64,000 nucleotides of DNA, taken from the NCBI GenBank assembly GCA_934476675.1, contig CAKSOE010000005.1, forward strand, positions 67,012 to 131,011. The letters are read 5' to 3'. Positions 52,782-61,449 of the stretch are shown here, one piece after another (position 1 is the stretch's first letter; every line of letters begins with the position of its first letter). Made by a program: the position numbers and the translations under genes. Source of the stretch: an uncultured Clostridia bacterium (GTDB taxonomy: Bacteria > Bacillota > Clostridia > UBA1381). Below the pieces are notes generated by a model. That model made no database searches. It saw only the letters and a list, made by a program, of their open reading frames with translations, and was not told the origin of the DNA.

Positions 52782-53273
52782 ATGGAAAAAGAATTTACGT
52801 GCTGTTTTACCGGACACAGGATTATTCCGGAAAACAGGGAGGATCAGATACGCTGTGTTTTGAGAATACATATAAAAAATCTTATCGAGGACAAGGGTGT
52901 GACGGATTTTATTGCGGGCGGTGCGCTCGGATTTGATACCATTGCAGCCGAAACCGTTATTGATTTAAAAAAAGATTATCCGTTTATAAAGCTGCACTTG
53001 TATCTCCCGTGCTTTGACCAGAGTGCAAAATGGAGCATGACTGACAGGTACAAATGGCGGATGATGATGGCAAAGGTTGATGATTATGCTTATATTACCG
53101 AAAGCAAGTACACTCCCGACTGTATGCAAAAGCGCAATCGCAGAATGGTAGATGATTCGTGCTACTGCATAGCCTACTGCGTGAAACAGAACAGCGGAAC
53201 GGGGACTACCGTACGCCATGCCGAATTAACAGGTACGGTGGTGTACAACATTGCCGAAATTATATATGAATAA
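52782..53273 (+). CDS. SLOG-family protein (DUF1273/YpsA-like)
   Basis: This 163-aa protein has a Rossmann-like SLOG fold: CCFTGHRIIPEN at the N-terminus, FIAGGALGFDTIAAETVIDL (about 45-65), and the C-terminal part SGTGTTVRHAELTGTVVYNI. SLOG proteins bind nucleotides or related ligands and appear in stress and phage-related settings; no activity is assigned. The start at 52782 (MEKEFT) has GGAGGGG five bases upstream, better than the ATG 15 bases earlier. It stands last in the run before a terminator. Confidence 0.85.
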   Translation: MEKEFTCCFTGHRIIPENREDQIRCVLRIHIKNLIEDKGVTDFIAGGALGFDTIAAETVIDLKKDYPFIKLHLYLPCFDQSAKWSMTDRYKWRMMMAKVDDYAYITESKYTPDCMQKRNRRMVDDSCYCIAYCVKQNSGTGTTVRHAELTGTVVYNIAEIIYE

Positions 53274-53336
53274 GGGGATGTAAAAAAAGTCCAGTCCGTT
53301 CCGAAACATTTTTTCCTATCCCCTTAAAAGGAAAGG

Positions 53337-53371
53337 AGCTGTTAAAAAATACTTTTTTAACAGCTTTTTTT
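53337..53371 (+). terminator. Terminator after the SLOG gene
   Basis: Arms AGCTGTTAAAAAA and TTTTTTAACAGCT with a 3-nt loop, then eight T residues. It also separates the convergent anti-sigma gene. Confidence 0.9.
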
Positions 53372-54592
53372 TCAGGTAAGTGAAACAAGTATTTCTCTAA
53401 GTTCATCTTCGCTTATACCGTAAGTGAAGACGCTTATTGATATGCCGTTATTTATCATATAACATTCATACCCTTTTTCCTCTTGAATTATTACCGTTTT
53501 TACACCGCATATATCGCTCGTTTCGTATTCCGTACCGTCGATATATCCGCTCACATTTGCCGTATCCTTTGTGGTAACGGCGGTTACGCTCCTTAAATCA
53601 TTGCCTGTATAGGCATAGATTTTTCCGTCGTACGAAAGCGAGCCGTCCTCATTCGCCGTAAAAACGTTTTTTTCATCGCCGCTGTATGTAAAATCCTCCG
53701 GCAGTACAATCTTTTTCATTAAATCGTACCCAAGATATTCGGCATACTGCTTGTTGTCCCACTCTATACTGTGATATTCCTCTGCGATGTCTGCGGCATA
53801 TTTTGAAGCTGATGCACCGCCGCTTGCCGCACCGCCTCCGCCCGCCGCCGAACTGCTTACGGAATACTCCGTATCGTCCGTTCGTCCGCTCATGACCGGC
53901 GCGGCCTTCACGGCTTTTGGCACATTGATTTTCAATGATGCCGTTTTCGTATTCTCCTGTTTCTGCTTGGCGACAGTTTCCTGTGCCTGCGCAGAATAGG
54001 ATTCAAATATTATCGGCTCGGAAACACTGTCGTTTTCAAAGCTGTAAGACGGCAGCCCGGAGACTGCGTTATTCTCAGCCGGTTTCGGTGTAGAAGTAAC
54101 CGCCTGCGGCGCCGTTGTTGCTTTTGCGGCAGGAGCGGCTGTTGTCTTGGGAGCTGTGCTCGTCTTAGGTGTTGACTTCGCTTTCGGCGCGGTACTTGCC
54201 TTTGGCGTTGGTTTTGCCTTCGGCGCGGTACTCGCCTTCGGAGTCTGAGGAGAGCTTGTTTTCGGTACTGCACTCGTTTTCGGCACAGGCGTTGAAGCTT
54301 CGGGGGTATGAGGCTTGCCGGACTCTGTTCCGCCATGTCTGCCGAAAAGTCCGCTGTCGCCTGTGCTCTGTGTTACGGTGTGTTCTTCTATAACTCCGCT
54401 GTTGTCTCTGTCAAGCATTTTGGGAAGCGTAAATGCCGTAACCGAAACAACCACCACCGCTGCCGCCGCAACAGAATAATACTTTGCAAGGTTTCTGCGC
54501 TTTTTCACACTTTTTTGCCGCAAAACCTGCTCTATAAGCTTTTCGTCCGCATGAATACTGTCGTTGGCGGCTTTAAAATTCTCCTTAAACAA
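53372..54592 (-). CDS. Putative membrane anti-sigma factor with Pro/Ala/Lys/Thr-rich linker
   Basis: This 406-aa protein has a cytoplasmic N-terminus (about 1-38, ADEKLIEQVLRQKSVKKRRN), one membrane helix (about 40-60, SVAAAAVVVVSVTAFTLP) and a long extracytoplasmic part. A low-complexity tract (about 95-170) repeats short units such as KASTAPKAKPTPKAS and is encoded by near-identical DNA repeats. The C-terminal domain (about 270-406) is a compact beta region (EKGYECYMINNGISISVFTY) like those in DUF4367-type regulators. It overlaps the ECF sigma gene by 8 bp, the usual arrangement of sigma and cognate anti-sigma. Function is inferred from this context. Confidence 0.72.
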   Translation of the reverse strand: MFKENFKAANDSIHADEKLIEQVLRQKSVKKRRNLAKYYSVAAAAVVVVSVTAFTLPKMLDRDNSGVIEEHTVTQSTGDSGLFGRHGGTESGKPHTPEASTPVPKTSAVPKTSSPQTPKASTAPKAKPTPKASTAPKAKSTPKTSTAPKTTAAPAAKATTAPQAVTSTPKPAENNAVSGLPSYSFENDSVSEPIIFESYSAQAQETVAKQKQENTKTASLKINVPKAVKAAPVMSGRTDDTEYSVSSSAAGGGGAASGGASASKYAADIAEEYHSIEWDNKQYAEYLGYDLMKKIVLPEDFTYSGDEKNVFTANEDGSLSYDGKIYAYTGNDLRSVTAVTTKDTANVSGYIDGTEYETSDICGVKTVIIQEEKGYECYMINNGISISVFTYGISEDELREILVSLT

Positions 54593-55079
54593 AATTCTCC
54601 CCTCCTTTCAGCTTTTTTCTTAACAGTTCACGTCCTCTGTGAAGCTGCGATTTGACCGTTCCCTCGCTTACGGCGAGGCTTACGGCAATTTCCCTGACGG
54701 TCATTTCTTCATAATAGTACAAATATATAACTGTCCGATATTTTTTCGGAAGCTCCGCAACGGCAAAGTATGCGTCGCTTTGCTCCTGCGTTTCAAACGA
54801 AATTTCTTCCGAAAGGGGCACGGTCTTTTTGAACCATGAATTGGAGAATATATTTTTTGAACAGTTTATGGTAACACGTATCAGCCACGCCTTGCGGTGC
54901 TCCTCGCTCTCAAATACCTTTTTTGATTGCAGATACCGCAAAAAAACCTCCTGAACAACCTCATCGGCATATTCCTTGGCTTTCGTCTGCGAAAGTGCGA
55001 GCCTGTATACCATATCTATATATTTATGTACAATTTCTTCGGATGAAACATCAGCGCTGACTGTTTCACTTACCATCAT
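54585..55079 (-). CDS. ECF-type RNA polymerase sigma factor
   Basis: This sigma factor of about 164 aa has region 2 (about 15-80, YADEVVQEVFLRYLQSKKVF with DEVVQEVF in the core-binding helix) and region 4 (about 105-160, FAVAELPKKYRTVIYLYYYE and ISLAVSEGTVKSQLHRGREL-like HTH, here VSEGTVKSQLHRGRELLRK). The start is ATG 55079 or the next codon, with GAGGGGG upstream. The last codons overlap the anti-sigma start. Target promoters were not identified in the window. Confidence 0.9.
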   Translation of the reverse strand: MMVSETVSADVSSEEIVHKYIDMVYRLALSQTKAKEYADEVVQEVFLRYLQSKKVFESEEHRKAWLIRVTINCSKNIFSNSWFKKTVPLSEEISFETQEQSDAYFAVAELPKKYRTVIYLYYYEEMTVREIAVSLAVSEGTVKSQLHRGRELLRKKLKGGENFV

Positions 55080-55142
55080 TCTCCCCCTCTCATATATAAT
55101 ACCTTTTAAGACGGCATTTGGTTGCATTAATTTTAAATTTTT

Positions 55143-55499
55143 TTAAATACTTTTATCTTTAATCGCCCGGCGCATCTCATTTGCCTCGAATTTCGATATT
55201 TGCTTTACGCTCAAAAGCGCATTAAGAAGCCGTACCGACGACCCGTCAAAATATTCGTTCAAAAGTTCCGACAGCTCCGCAAGCTGAACCGTTTTCTCCG
55301 CAAGCCTCGGCACGCACGTGTAATTCGGCTCGACGCGTTCTATATATCCCTTTTCTATGCACTTTTTTATGACGGTGTATGTGGTGTTTCTGTTCCAGCC
55401 GAAGCTTTCCGCCGCAATTTTTGCAATTTTCCCCGCCGGTATCGCTCCGTTTTTCCACAATATATCCATTACCCGTTTTTCCGATACATAAAGATACAT
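55143..55499 (-). CDS. BlaI/MecI-family transcriptional repressor
   Basis: This 118-aa winged-helix protein has VSEKRVMDILWKNGAIPAGK at the start, the recognition helix region WNRNTTYTVIKKCIEKGYIE, and a C-terminal dimerisation helix pair (about 75-118). The family represses beta-lactamase, mecA or copper genes and is relieved by a BlaR1-type protease. Neither a BlaR1/M56 gene nor a beta-lactamase lies nearby, so this may be an orphan. A dyad between its promoter and start is a candidate autoregulatory operator. Confidence 0.9.
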   Translation of the reverse strand: MYLYVSEKRVMDILWKNGAIPAGKIAKIAAESFGWNRNTTYTVIKKCIEKGYIERVEPNYTCVPRLAEKTVQLAELSELLNEYFDGSSVRLLNALLSVKQISKFEANEMRRAIKDKSI

Positions 55500-55515
55500 T
55501 ATCCGTTCCTTTCCG

Positions 55516-55564
55516 ACTATTGTTATAGTTAGTTTATTATATCATATTTTGTATTATTTTGCAA
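55516..55564 (-). promoter_or_regulatory. BlaI-type gene promoter and operator dyad
   Basis: Minus strand promoter: TTGCAA (55564-55559), 17-bp spacer, TATAAT (55541-55536). Immediately downstream is the perfect dyad ACTAT-AACA-ATAGT (55516-55529), placed where a bound repressor would block transcription. Confidence 0.7.
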
Positions 55565-55635
55565 TATCGGATTTCTTATATATTACACAATTTACACGAG
55601 CTTACCAAGGCATAAAAGTGTTTGTTTTTGCGGTT

Positions 55636-55664
55636 GATTTATTTTGGGGGTTGTGATATAATAT
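55636..55664 (+). promoter_or_regulatory. Sigma-A promoter of the cobalamin-riboswitch operon
   Basis: TTGATT (55636-55641), 17-bp spacer, TATAAT (55659-55664), about 40 bp upstream of the aptamer. Confidence 0.82.
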
Positions 55665-55707
55665 ATTAAATTTAACAATACACACAAAGTGCCGCCCATG
55701 CCGCACG

Positions 55708-55873
55708 CAAAGGTATGGGAGGTGAAAAGGGAATCGGGTGTAAATCCCGGACGATGAACAATCGCTGTGTGCTTACAAAGGTTTTTATTCTCATAGGCGA
55801 AAGCCGGTCATTGGGAAACTGAGAAGGCTGGGTATAAAAACGAAGTAGAAGTGAAGTCAGAAGACCTGCTTTG
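55708..55873 (+). ncRNA. Cobalamin (B12) riboswitch aptamer
   Basis: The region has the conserved parts of the class in order: CAAAGGT (P1 5' strand), AAAAGGGAATCGGGTG, TAAATCCCGGACGATG, a GCCGGTCATTGGGAAACTGA stretch, and the 3' signature GTCAGAAGACCTGC ending in CTTTG, which pairs with the 5' CAAAG. Spacing of about 165 nt is normal. It lies between a sigma-A promoter and the large SLH protein, so expression should fall when cobalamin is plentiful. Confidence 0.95.
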
Positions 55874-56105
55874 ATGTTGTCTCCTAAGTTGTATGCAAAA
55901 TAATTGTAAAATGCAGACTTTACAGCATAAGCCTATAATATTGGAGATAATAGCTTTGACGTGCTTGAAAACTTGTTTTTAAGGACTTATTCTTTGTGTG
56001 GAAATTGGTGATATAACACGGGGAAGTTCCGCTGTTGCCGGACGCCTTGCAAGGCGGCTGAAATACCGCGGCTTTTTTTACCGCAAAGGAGGGGTCAAAA
56101 AATTA
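55874..56105 (+). promoter_or_regulatory. Expression platform between B12 aptamer and the surface-protein gene
   Basis: This 230-nt leader has no separate gene. Near its end, CGCCTTGCAAGGCG and GCGG-CTGAAATA-CCGC hairpins are followed by GGCTTTTTTT, which looks like an intrinsic terminator, then GGAGGGG before the start codon. A complement between ACACAAAG (55682-55689) and CTTTGTGTG near 55990 could provide a longer-range switch. The exact mechanism is not certain. Confidence 0.6.
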
Positions 56106-59100
56106 ATGTATTTTAAAACAGATACGAAAGGAAAAACAAGGAAAATGAAATCACGATTTTTTAAAGGAATATCATTGTTACTGACAACGGCAATTTTATC
56201 TGCCGGCATAACAATTCCGTCTTTCGCGGAAGAAATTTCGGTATATGAAATATCAACGCCGGAGGAGCTTGCACAGTTGGGCGGAAAGGATATAAAGGGA
56301 AAGATTGAACTTTTGTCCGACATTGATATGTCAAATGTTGAAACAGAACCGATAAAATCTCTTGAAGGAGATTTTGCCGGAAACGGTTATATAATTTCAA
56401 ATCTTACCATTTCCGATATATCAAATGCCGCACTGATTGCAAACCTTGACGGAACAGTATCCGATGTTATAGTGGAAAATCCCGACATCACGCTTACAAG
56501 CATGAGCGGACAGAGCGCCGCAGCTATTGCCGGAAATGTATCGGACGAAAGTGAAGCAGCATTTACAAATTGTGCGGTAATCGGCGGCGCCATTGTTGAC
56601 CAAAAGGGCGGAAGCTCAACGGCGGCGGGGGCGCTGGTCGGCAATGTAACCAACAGTACCGTGAAAATTGACGGATGTTTCAGTACGGCAGCTGTTACGG
56701 GAAATTATTATGCCGGCGGACTTATCGGTAAAATTTACGCCAAATCCGCACAAATTACAAATTCCGCCGTATTGGGAGATGTAACGTCAAAATCTTCATA
56801 CAGCGGCAAAACGGGCGGATTTATCGGACTTATAAACGGAAGCAGTAATACTATCGGATTTGAAAATTGTTATTTTGCCGGAAAGGTTACGGGAAGATAT
56901 AAATACGGTTTTGCGGCTTCAAGTTCATACGCACACCCTGCAATAAGCGTTCAAAAATGCTATTATGACGGCGAAAAAAACAAAGGAAGCAGCGCCTATT
57001 CTCCTTTTGAGTGTTTCTCGTCGGATTCAGACGGAGCTCCCGAAAAAATAGAAAAAACCGAGGATTTTGCCTCACTTGATATGGGTGAGAAATTCTTGCA
57101 GAAGGAGGGTTATCCTTACCCTGCATGGTATGTAAATATGGGAGGGGACAAAAAGCTTTCTTTGACGGTAATTCCGCAGGATGCGCTTGTTACCCTTACC
57201 GATGAACAGGGTGCGGAATGTACCCTTGACGGAAACGACGGAACATATTCGGCAACTCTTGCCTGCGGAAGATATTCTCTTAATGTTGTTCCGAACGAGG
57301 GAGACGAAGAACATTCTCCCCAAAATATTACGGTTAATATGGGCAGAGTGGATAAAAACCTAAGGGTTGAACTGACTGCCAAGACCTATGAATTAACCTT
57401 TGACATTGCTCCGGAAACCGCAGAAGCAGTTTTATACAGAGGTACCGATGCATCGGGAGAAAAGCTCCTTGCGGAAAACGGAAAATATATCCTTACAAAG
57501 GGCGAATACTATTATGAAGTATCCGATTTCGGATATAAGACCAAATCGGGCGCTTTATCATTGTCCGAAGATAAAACAGAAACGGTTGTTCTTGAAAAAA
57601 GCGAAAGACATGAGCTTACTTTCCGTGTATACCCCACCTCCTCCGACGCAGCAATAACCTTGACGCGTGCTGACGGTGACAAAAGAGAAATGCAGGGAGA
57701 AAACGGAGTATATTTACTGCCCGAAGGCTCGTATGATTATAAAATTACAGCCGAGGGATATAAGACCAAAAACGGAACACTGTTAATACCCGGAACTGAT
57801 AATATAACCGTAACGCTTGTTTCGGGAAACAGCTGGGACGGAACTCTTTCCGAAAAGCTTGATGGAAGCGGAACGGAAGAAGATCCGTACAAAATCAAAT
57901 CGGGAAACGATTTGGCATTTGCGGCGCAAAAGGTTAACGACAGCGCCGAAAACTACGCTTCGGCAAGCTATGTTTTGGAAGATGACGTAGATTTGGGATA
58001 TATGACATGGACGCCGATAGGAAAAACCTCCGTTGCGGCATTTAAAGGAAGCTTTGACGGAAACGGTCACAAAATAAGCGGAATGAACGTATCCGATAAG
58101 GATAACAGCGTATATGCATATTACGGACTTTTCGGCTGTCTTGATGATGCGGAAGTAAAAAATCTTACGGTTGAGGGCGAAATATATTGCGGCGAAACAT
58201 CAGGCTATGCAGGCGGAATTGCCGGCAGCGCTGTTGGAAACACAACGGTTGAAAATTGCGCAAATGCCGCATTGATTTCGGCAAAAGCGGGAGTGTCTGT
58301 CGGAGGAATTGTCGGTAAATGCAGAAAGAGCAGCGATATAGGCTACGGCAATGACGACAATACCGTTAAATTTATCAATTGCGTCAATAAAGGCGTAATT
58401 TTCATGTCCGGCGAAGACAAGAGCATATCAAGCGAAGGAACAGCCGGAGGAATTGTCGGATTCAGCAAAAATTGTGTTCAGTTTGAAAATTGTGCGAATT
58501 TTGCCGATGTTACCGGCGCAAACATTGCTGCAGGTATCTGCGGTGACCCCGGTTCATCACAGGGAAATATGCACCCGTACTTTAAATCCTGCTATAATAC
58601 CGGAAGCATCAGCGGCGTGCAGGGAGCATATGCAATTTACGGCAAAGACAGTATGTCACGCGCATTTGTGACAAATTGCTATTCGGTTTCGGCAAGCAAT
58701 AAATATGTTATCCAAAAAACAGCTGAAGAAATGCAAACCGATTCGTTTAAGGAATTGATCGATAACGGCCAGAATGTATGGCAAAGAGATGATGCCGTAA
58801 ATTCGGGTTATCCGTATCCGTTTGGAGTAAACATACCCGAAAACGATTCAAAGCTGACAGAGGAAACACAAAAATATAAAGATATACTTACGATTTCATC
58901 CGATGCGGAAGTAGGAGATTGTTTCGGATTTATAAAGGACGGAATGACTGCGGACAGTGACATTGCGGTCAGCTGCGTTCAGACAGACAAGGAAAGCTAT
59001 CTTACCCGCCTCGGAAACGGCGCCGTAAAGCTTAAAAAGAAAAATGACAGCGGCGCTGCGGTTGTCGAAAACGTCACCCTTCTGTTTGTCGGAAACGGCG

Positions 59101-61127
59101 GAATGATGAGACGTGATGTAACGGTTATTATTAATCCGGAAAAATCATCAAGAGCAGCTTTGGTTGATAACATTGCACGTTTGTATGCGTCAAAAGCTCT
59201 TCCGGACGAATGGGTAGTATTTGATATGGCAGCGTATAATGCCATGAAAAATACCGGGGATATGCCGAAAATATCCGAGGATGCAAAGCAGAATTATATA
59301 AATGTTGCAATTGACGGATTGAATAAAAGCTATACTTTGCCTAATGACAGAGCAAAAGCGGAAATAATTATGGGAGCAATCGGAGTTGATACAACAAAAC
59401 TATATCCCGTAAACTCAAATACCCCCATAAACAATGCGGCTCTTTTGAAAAATGAAAACTTCGGAGCGGATTATACCGCTGCGGTATGGGCGCTTTTGGC
59501 AGATATGCAGGGCAATGTAAGCTTTACAAAAGCTCAAATTGAAAATCTTGTAGATATTTTGATAAGAAATCAAAAAGAAGACGGTTTGTTCAGTTATACT
59601 TACGGACTTAACACATTCGCCGATCCTGATACAACCGGAACGGCTTTGGCGGCAATTGCAAGATTTTACCTTTCGGAAAATGATTCTTACGGAATAAAAA
59701 CAAAAGTAAAAAGCTTTGCGGATAAGGCGGTTGACGGACTTTCCGCAGCATTGGGAGAGAACGGCTCTTACGGAAATATAAATTCCGACGCAATGGTAAT
59801 AACAGGATTGCTGGCATTGGGTATAGATCCGTCTTCCGACAGCCGATTTATCAAAAACGGATGTGCGCTTGCCGATGCGCCGATGCTTTATGTAAACAGT
59901 GCAAAAAATGGTTTTGTAAGCGCATATATGTCAGGCAGCGCCGGAGAAAAATATTCCGCAATGGCAACAGAACAAGGTTTCAGGGGCATTACGGCGCTTG
60001 AAGCATTCGAAAAAAACGGAAAAAATGCGTATAACATATATGCGTTCAATACTGCACCGCAAGATGGCGAACCCATAAAAAAGACTCCGGTACGTGCCAC
60101 GGGAACGGGAAGTGTTGAACTGCCGCAGGAGCCTTCGGAATCGGCGGATAAAATAAGTGTAAATCTTGATATTAAAGCATTGAACAATTCTTGGTACAGC
60201 GGTACGGCAGAGGTAAAGGAGGGCTCAACGGTTTATCAGCTTTTGAAAAAGGCTGCCGAAGCGAATAATATTGAAGTAGCAGGACTTGAAAAAGGTTATG
60301 TGAGGTCTATGAGCTATAACGGACAAACTTTCTCGGAGTTTGATAAAGGTAAATCGAGCGGCTGGCTATACTATGTAAACGGCGAACTTCCGTTGGTCGG
60401 AATTACCGATTATGTGCTTAGCGACGGCGACAAGGTTGAATTTCTGTATACTGCGGATTATAAACAGGAACAGGGCGGCAGCTTATCCGGCGGCAAGAAA
60501 GGTACGTCTGCCGGCGGAAATTCGTCCAAGGATGATTCAAATACGACAGAGCCGCCTGCAAATACCGTATGGGAAAACATATACAGGGATGTTTCAAAAG
60601 ACGCATGGTACTATAATGCCGTTGAATATGTGTGCAAAAACAATCTTTTTAAGGGTGTGAGCGACACTGAATTTGCCCCCGATGAAAACATGACAAGAGC
60701 AATGCTTGTAACCGTACTTTATCGTATGGAAAATGCCGAAAACACTTCGGATAAATCAAAATTCACCGACGTTCCCGACGGAGAATGGTACACAGACGCC
60801 GTTAATTATGCGGCGGCAAACGGAATTGTCACCGGTATAAGCGACACCGAATTTGCCCCGAACGCAAACGTTACGCGTGAGCAGACGGCGGCTATACTCT
60901 ATCGCTATGCAAAAATGAAAGGCTATGATGTGAGCGGAGCTGCCGAGCTTTCGGTATTCAGTGACGCGGATACAATAAGCGATTGGGCGGTTGTTTCGTT
61001 CAAGTGGGCAAACAAAGCTGAGCTTATCAGCGGTGTAAGTGATACGGAGCTTTCTCCGAAATCAAACACCACGCGTGTACAGCTTGCCGCAATTCTTATG
61101 CGCTTTCTTGAAATGAACACAAAATAA
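56106..61127 (+). CDS. SLH-anchored transcobalamin-like surface protein (putative B12 capture)
   Basis: This 1,673-aa exported protein has a signal peptide (hydrophobic FKGISLLLTTAILSAGITIP, cleavage near SFAEE). Domains in order: GLUG-type repeats (about 42-300); three PEGA/carboxypeptidase-regulatory-like repeats (about 350-575, YEVSDFGYKTKSG and YKITAEGYKTKNG); a second GLUG block (about 585-900); an alpha/alpha toroid (about 1020-1320: QKEDGLFSYTYGLNTFADPD, DAMVITGLLALGIDPSSDSR); DUF4430 (about 1348-1455: SSGWLYYVNGELP, DGDKVEFLYTADY); and three SLH repeats (about 1490-1673). The toroid-DUF4430 pair matches the fold order of intrinsic factor and transcobalamin. With the cobalamin riboswitch this suggests surface B12 binding; that function is inference. 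The start is 56106 (GGAGGGG) or 56145. Confidence 0.85.
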   Translation: MYFKTDTKGKTRKMKSRFFKGISLLLTTAILSAGITIPSFAEEISVYEISTPEELAQLGGKDIKGKIELLSDIDMSNVETEPIKSLEGDFAGNGYIISNLTISDISNAALIANLDGTVSDVIVENPDITLTSMSGQSAAAIAGNVSDESEAAFTNCAVIGGAIVDQKGGSSTAAGALVGNVTNSTVKIDGCFSTAAVTGNYYAGGLIGKIYAKSAQITNSAVLGDVTSKSSYSGKTGGFIGLINGSSNTIGFENCYFAGKVTGRYKYGFAASSSYAHPAISVQKCYYDGEKNKGSSAYSPFECFSSDSDGAPEKIEKTEDFASLDMGEKFLQKEGYPYPAWYVNMGGDKKLSLTVIPQDALVTLTDEQGAECTLDGNDGTYSATLACGRYSLNVVPNEGDEEHSPQNITVNMGRVDKNLRVELTAKTYELTFDIAPETAEAVLYRGTDASGEKLLAENGKYILTKGEYYYEVSDFGYKTKSGALSLSEDKTETVVLEKSERHELTFRVYPTSSDAAITLTRADGDKREMQGENGVYLLPEGSYDYKITAEGYKTKNGTLLIPGTDNITVTLVSGNSWDGTLSEKLDGSGTEEDPYKIKSGNDLAFAAQKVNDSAENYASASYVLEDDVDLGYMTWTPIGKTSVAAFKGSFDGNGHKISGMNVSDKDNSVYAYYGLFGCLDDAEVKNLTVEGEIYCGETSGYAGGIAGSAVGNTTVENCANAALISAKAGVSVGGIVGKCRKSSDIGYGNDDNTVKFINCVNKGVIFMSGEDKSISSEGTAGGIVGFSKNCVQFENCANFADVTGANIAAGICGDPGSSQGNMHPYFKSCYNTGSISGVQGAYAIYGKDSMSRAFVTNCYSVSASNKYVIQKTAEEMQTDSFKELIDNGQNVWQRDDAVNSGYPYPFGVNIPENDSKLTEETQKYKDILTISSDAEVGDCFGFIKDGMTADSDIAVSCVQTDKESYLTRLGNGAVKLKKKNDSGAAVVENVTLLFVGNGGMMRRDVTVIINPEKSSRAALVDNIARLYASKALPDEWVVFDMAAYNAMKNTGDMPKISEDAKQNYINVAIDGLNKSYTLPNDRAKAEIIMGAIGVDTTKLYPVNSNTPINNAALLKNENFGADYTAAVWALLADMQGNVSFTKAQIENLVDILIRNQKEDGLFSYTYGLNTFADPDTTGTALAAIARFYLSENDSYGIKTKVKSFADKAVDGLSAALGENGSYGNINSDAMVITGLLALGIDPSSDSRFIKNGCALADAPMLYVNSAKNGFVSAYMSGSAGEKYSAMATEQGFRGITALEAFEKNGKNAYNIYAFNTAPQDGEPIKKTPVRATGTGSVELPQEPSESADKISVNLDIKALNNSWYSGTAEVKEGSTVYQLLKKAAEANNIEVAGLEKGYVRSMSYNGQTFSEFDKGKSSGWLYYVNGELPLVGITDYVLSDGDKVEFLYTADYKQEQGGSLSGGKKGTSAGGNSSKDDSNTTEPPANTVWENIYRDVSKDAWYYNAVEYVCKNNLFKGVSDTEFAPDENMTRAMLVTVLYRMENAENTSDKSKFTDVPDGEWYTDAVNYAAANGIVTGISDTEFAPNANVTREQTAAILYRYAKMKGYDVSGAAELSVFSDADTISDWAVVSFKWANKAELISGVSDTELSPKSNTTRVQLAAILMRFLEMNTK

Positions 61128-61141
61128 TATAACGTATATTA

Positions 61142-61400
61142 GGGGCTGTTAAAAAAGAGCGCAGAACGCATAAAACGCACCCGATGGCGTACGTGTGTAC
61201 CGGTTGCATGGGCTATCAGCAGGCTGTTGCCTGCAGTCAGCCTCCGAGCGGTGCGTTTTATGTGTAGTTCAAGGGAAAAAAATAAATCGAAATCCGCATT
61301 TTTGCGGATTTCAACTTAAATTTATGTTTTATTTAAACAAATGATACCACTTTAATAACATTTGTGCTCTTGAACGGTCTGTGCCTTTTTAAACAGTCCC
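61142..61400. mobile_element. MITE-like element of about 259 bp carrying an RY-core stem-loop
   Basis: Imperfect terminal inverted repeats of about 26 bp bound it: left GGGGCTGTTAAAAAAGAGCG (from 61142), right reading inward GGGACTGTTTAAAAAGGCAC (from 61400). Ends of this kind resemble those of Firmicutes insertion sequences. No transposase is present. Inside are a 13-bp perfect stem (CATAAAACGCACC / GGTGCGTTTTATG) with the core GGCGTACGTGTGTAC and CCGAG, interrupted by a 40-bp extra hairpin (GCAGGC-TGTT-GCCTGC), and another hairpin AAATCCGCA/TGCGGATTT. It sits 14 bp past the stop of the large SLH gene. A target duplication was not clear. Confidence 0.65.
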
Positions 61401-61414
61401 TATGCTGCGTTGGA

Positions 61415-61449
61415 TTTGTGCCGCCGTCGGCGGCGGAATGGAGATTAAC
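61415..61449 (+). promoter_or_regulatory. GCCG-hairpin/Shine-Dalgarno leader motif (copy 4)
   Basis: TTTGTGCCGCC-GTC-GGCGGC forms a 6-bp stem, followed by GGAATGGAG and the ATG at 61450. It begins 15 bp after the MITE-like element, so the gene's own leader is intact. Confidence 0.7.

Noticed and set aside
55998..56105. Longer N-terminus of the large SLH protein starting at 55998
   Set aside because: These 36 codons cover the riboswitch expression platform hairpins and lack a ribosome binding site; the signal peptide comes later.
61128..61449. Full insertion sequence
   Set aside because: Only inverted repeats and hairpins are present; no transposase frame fits within 259 bp.
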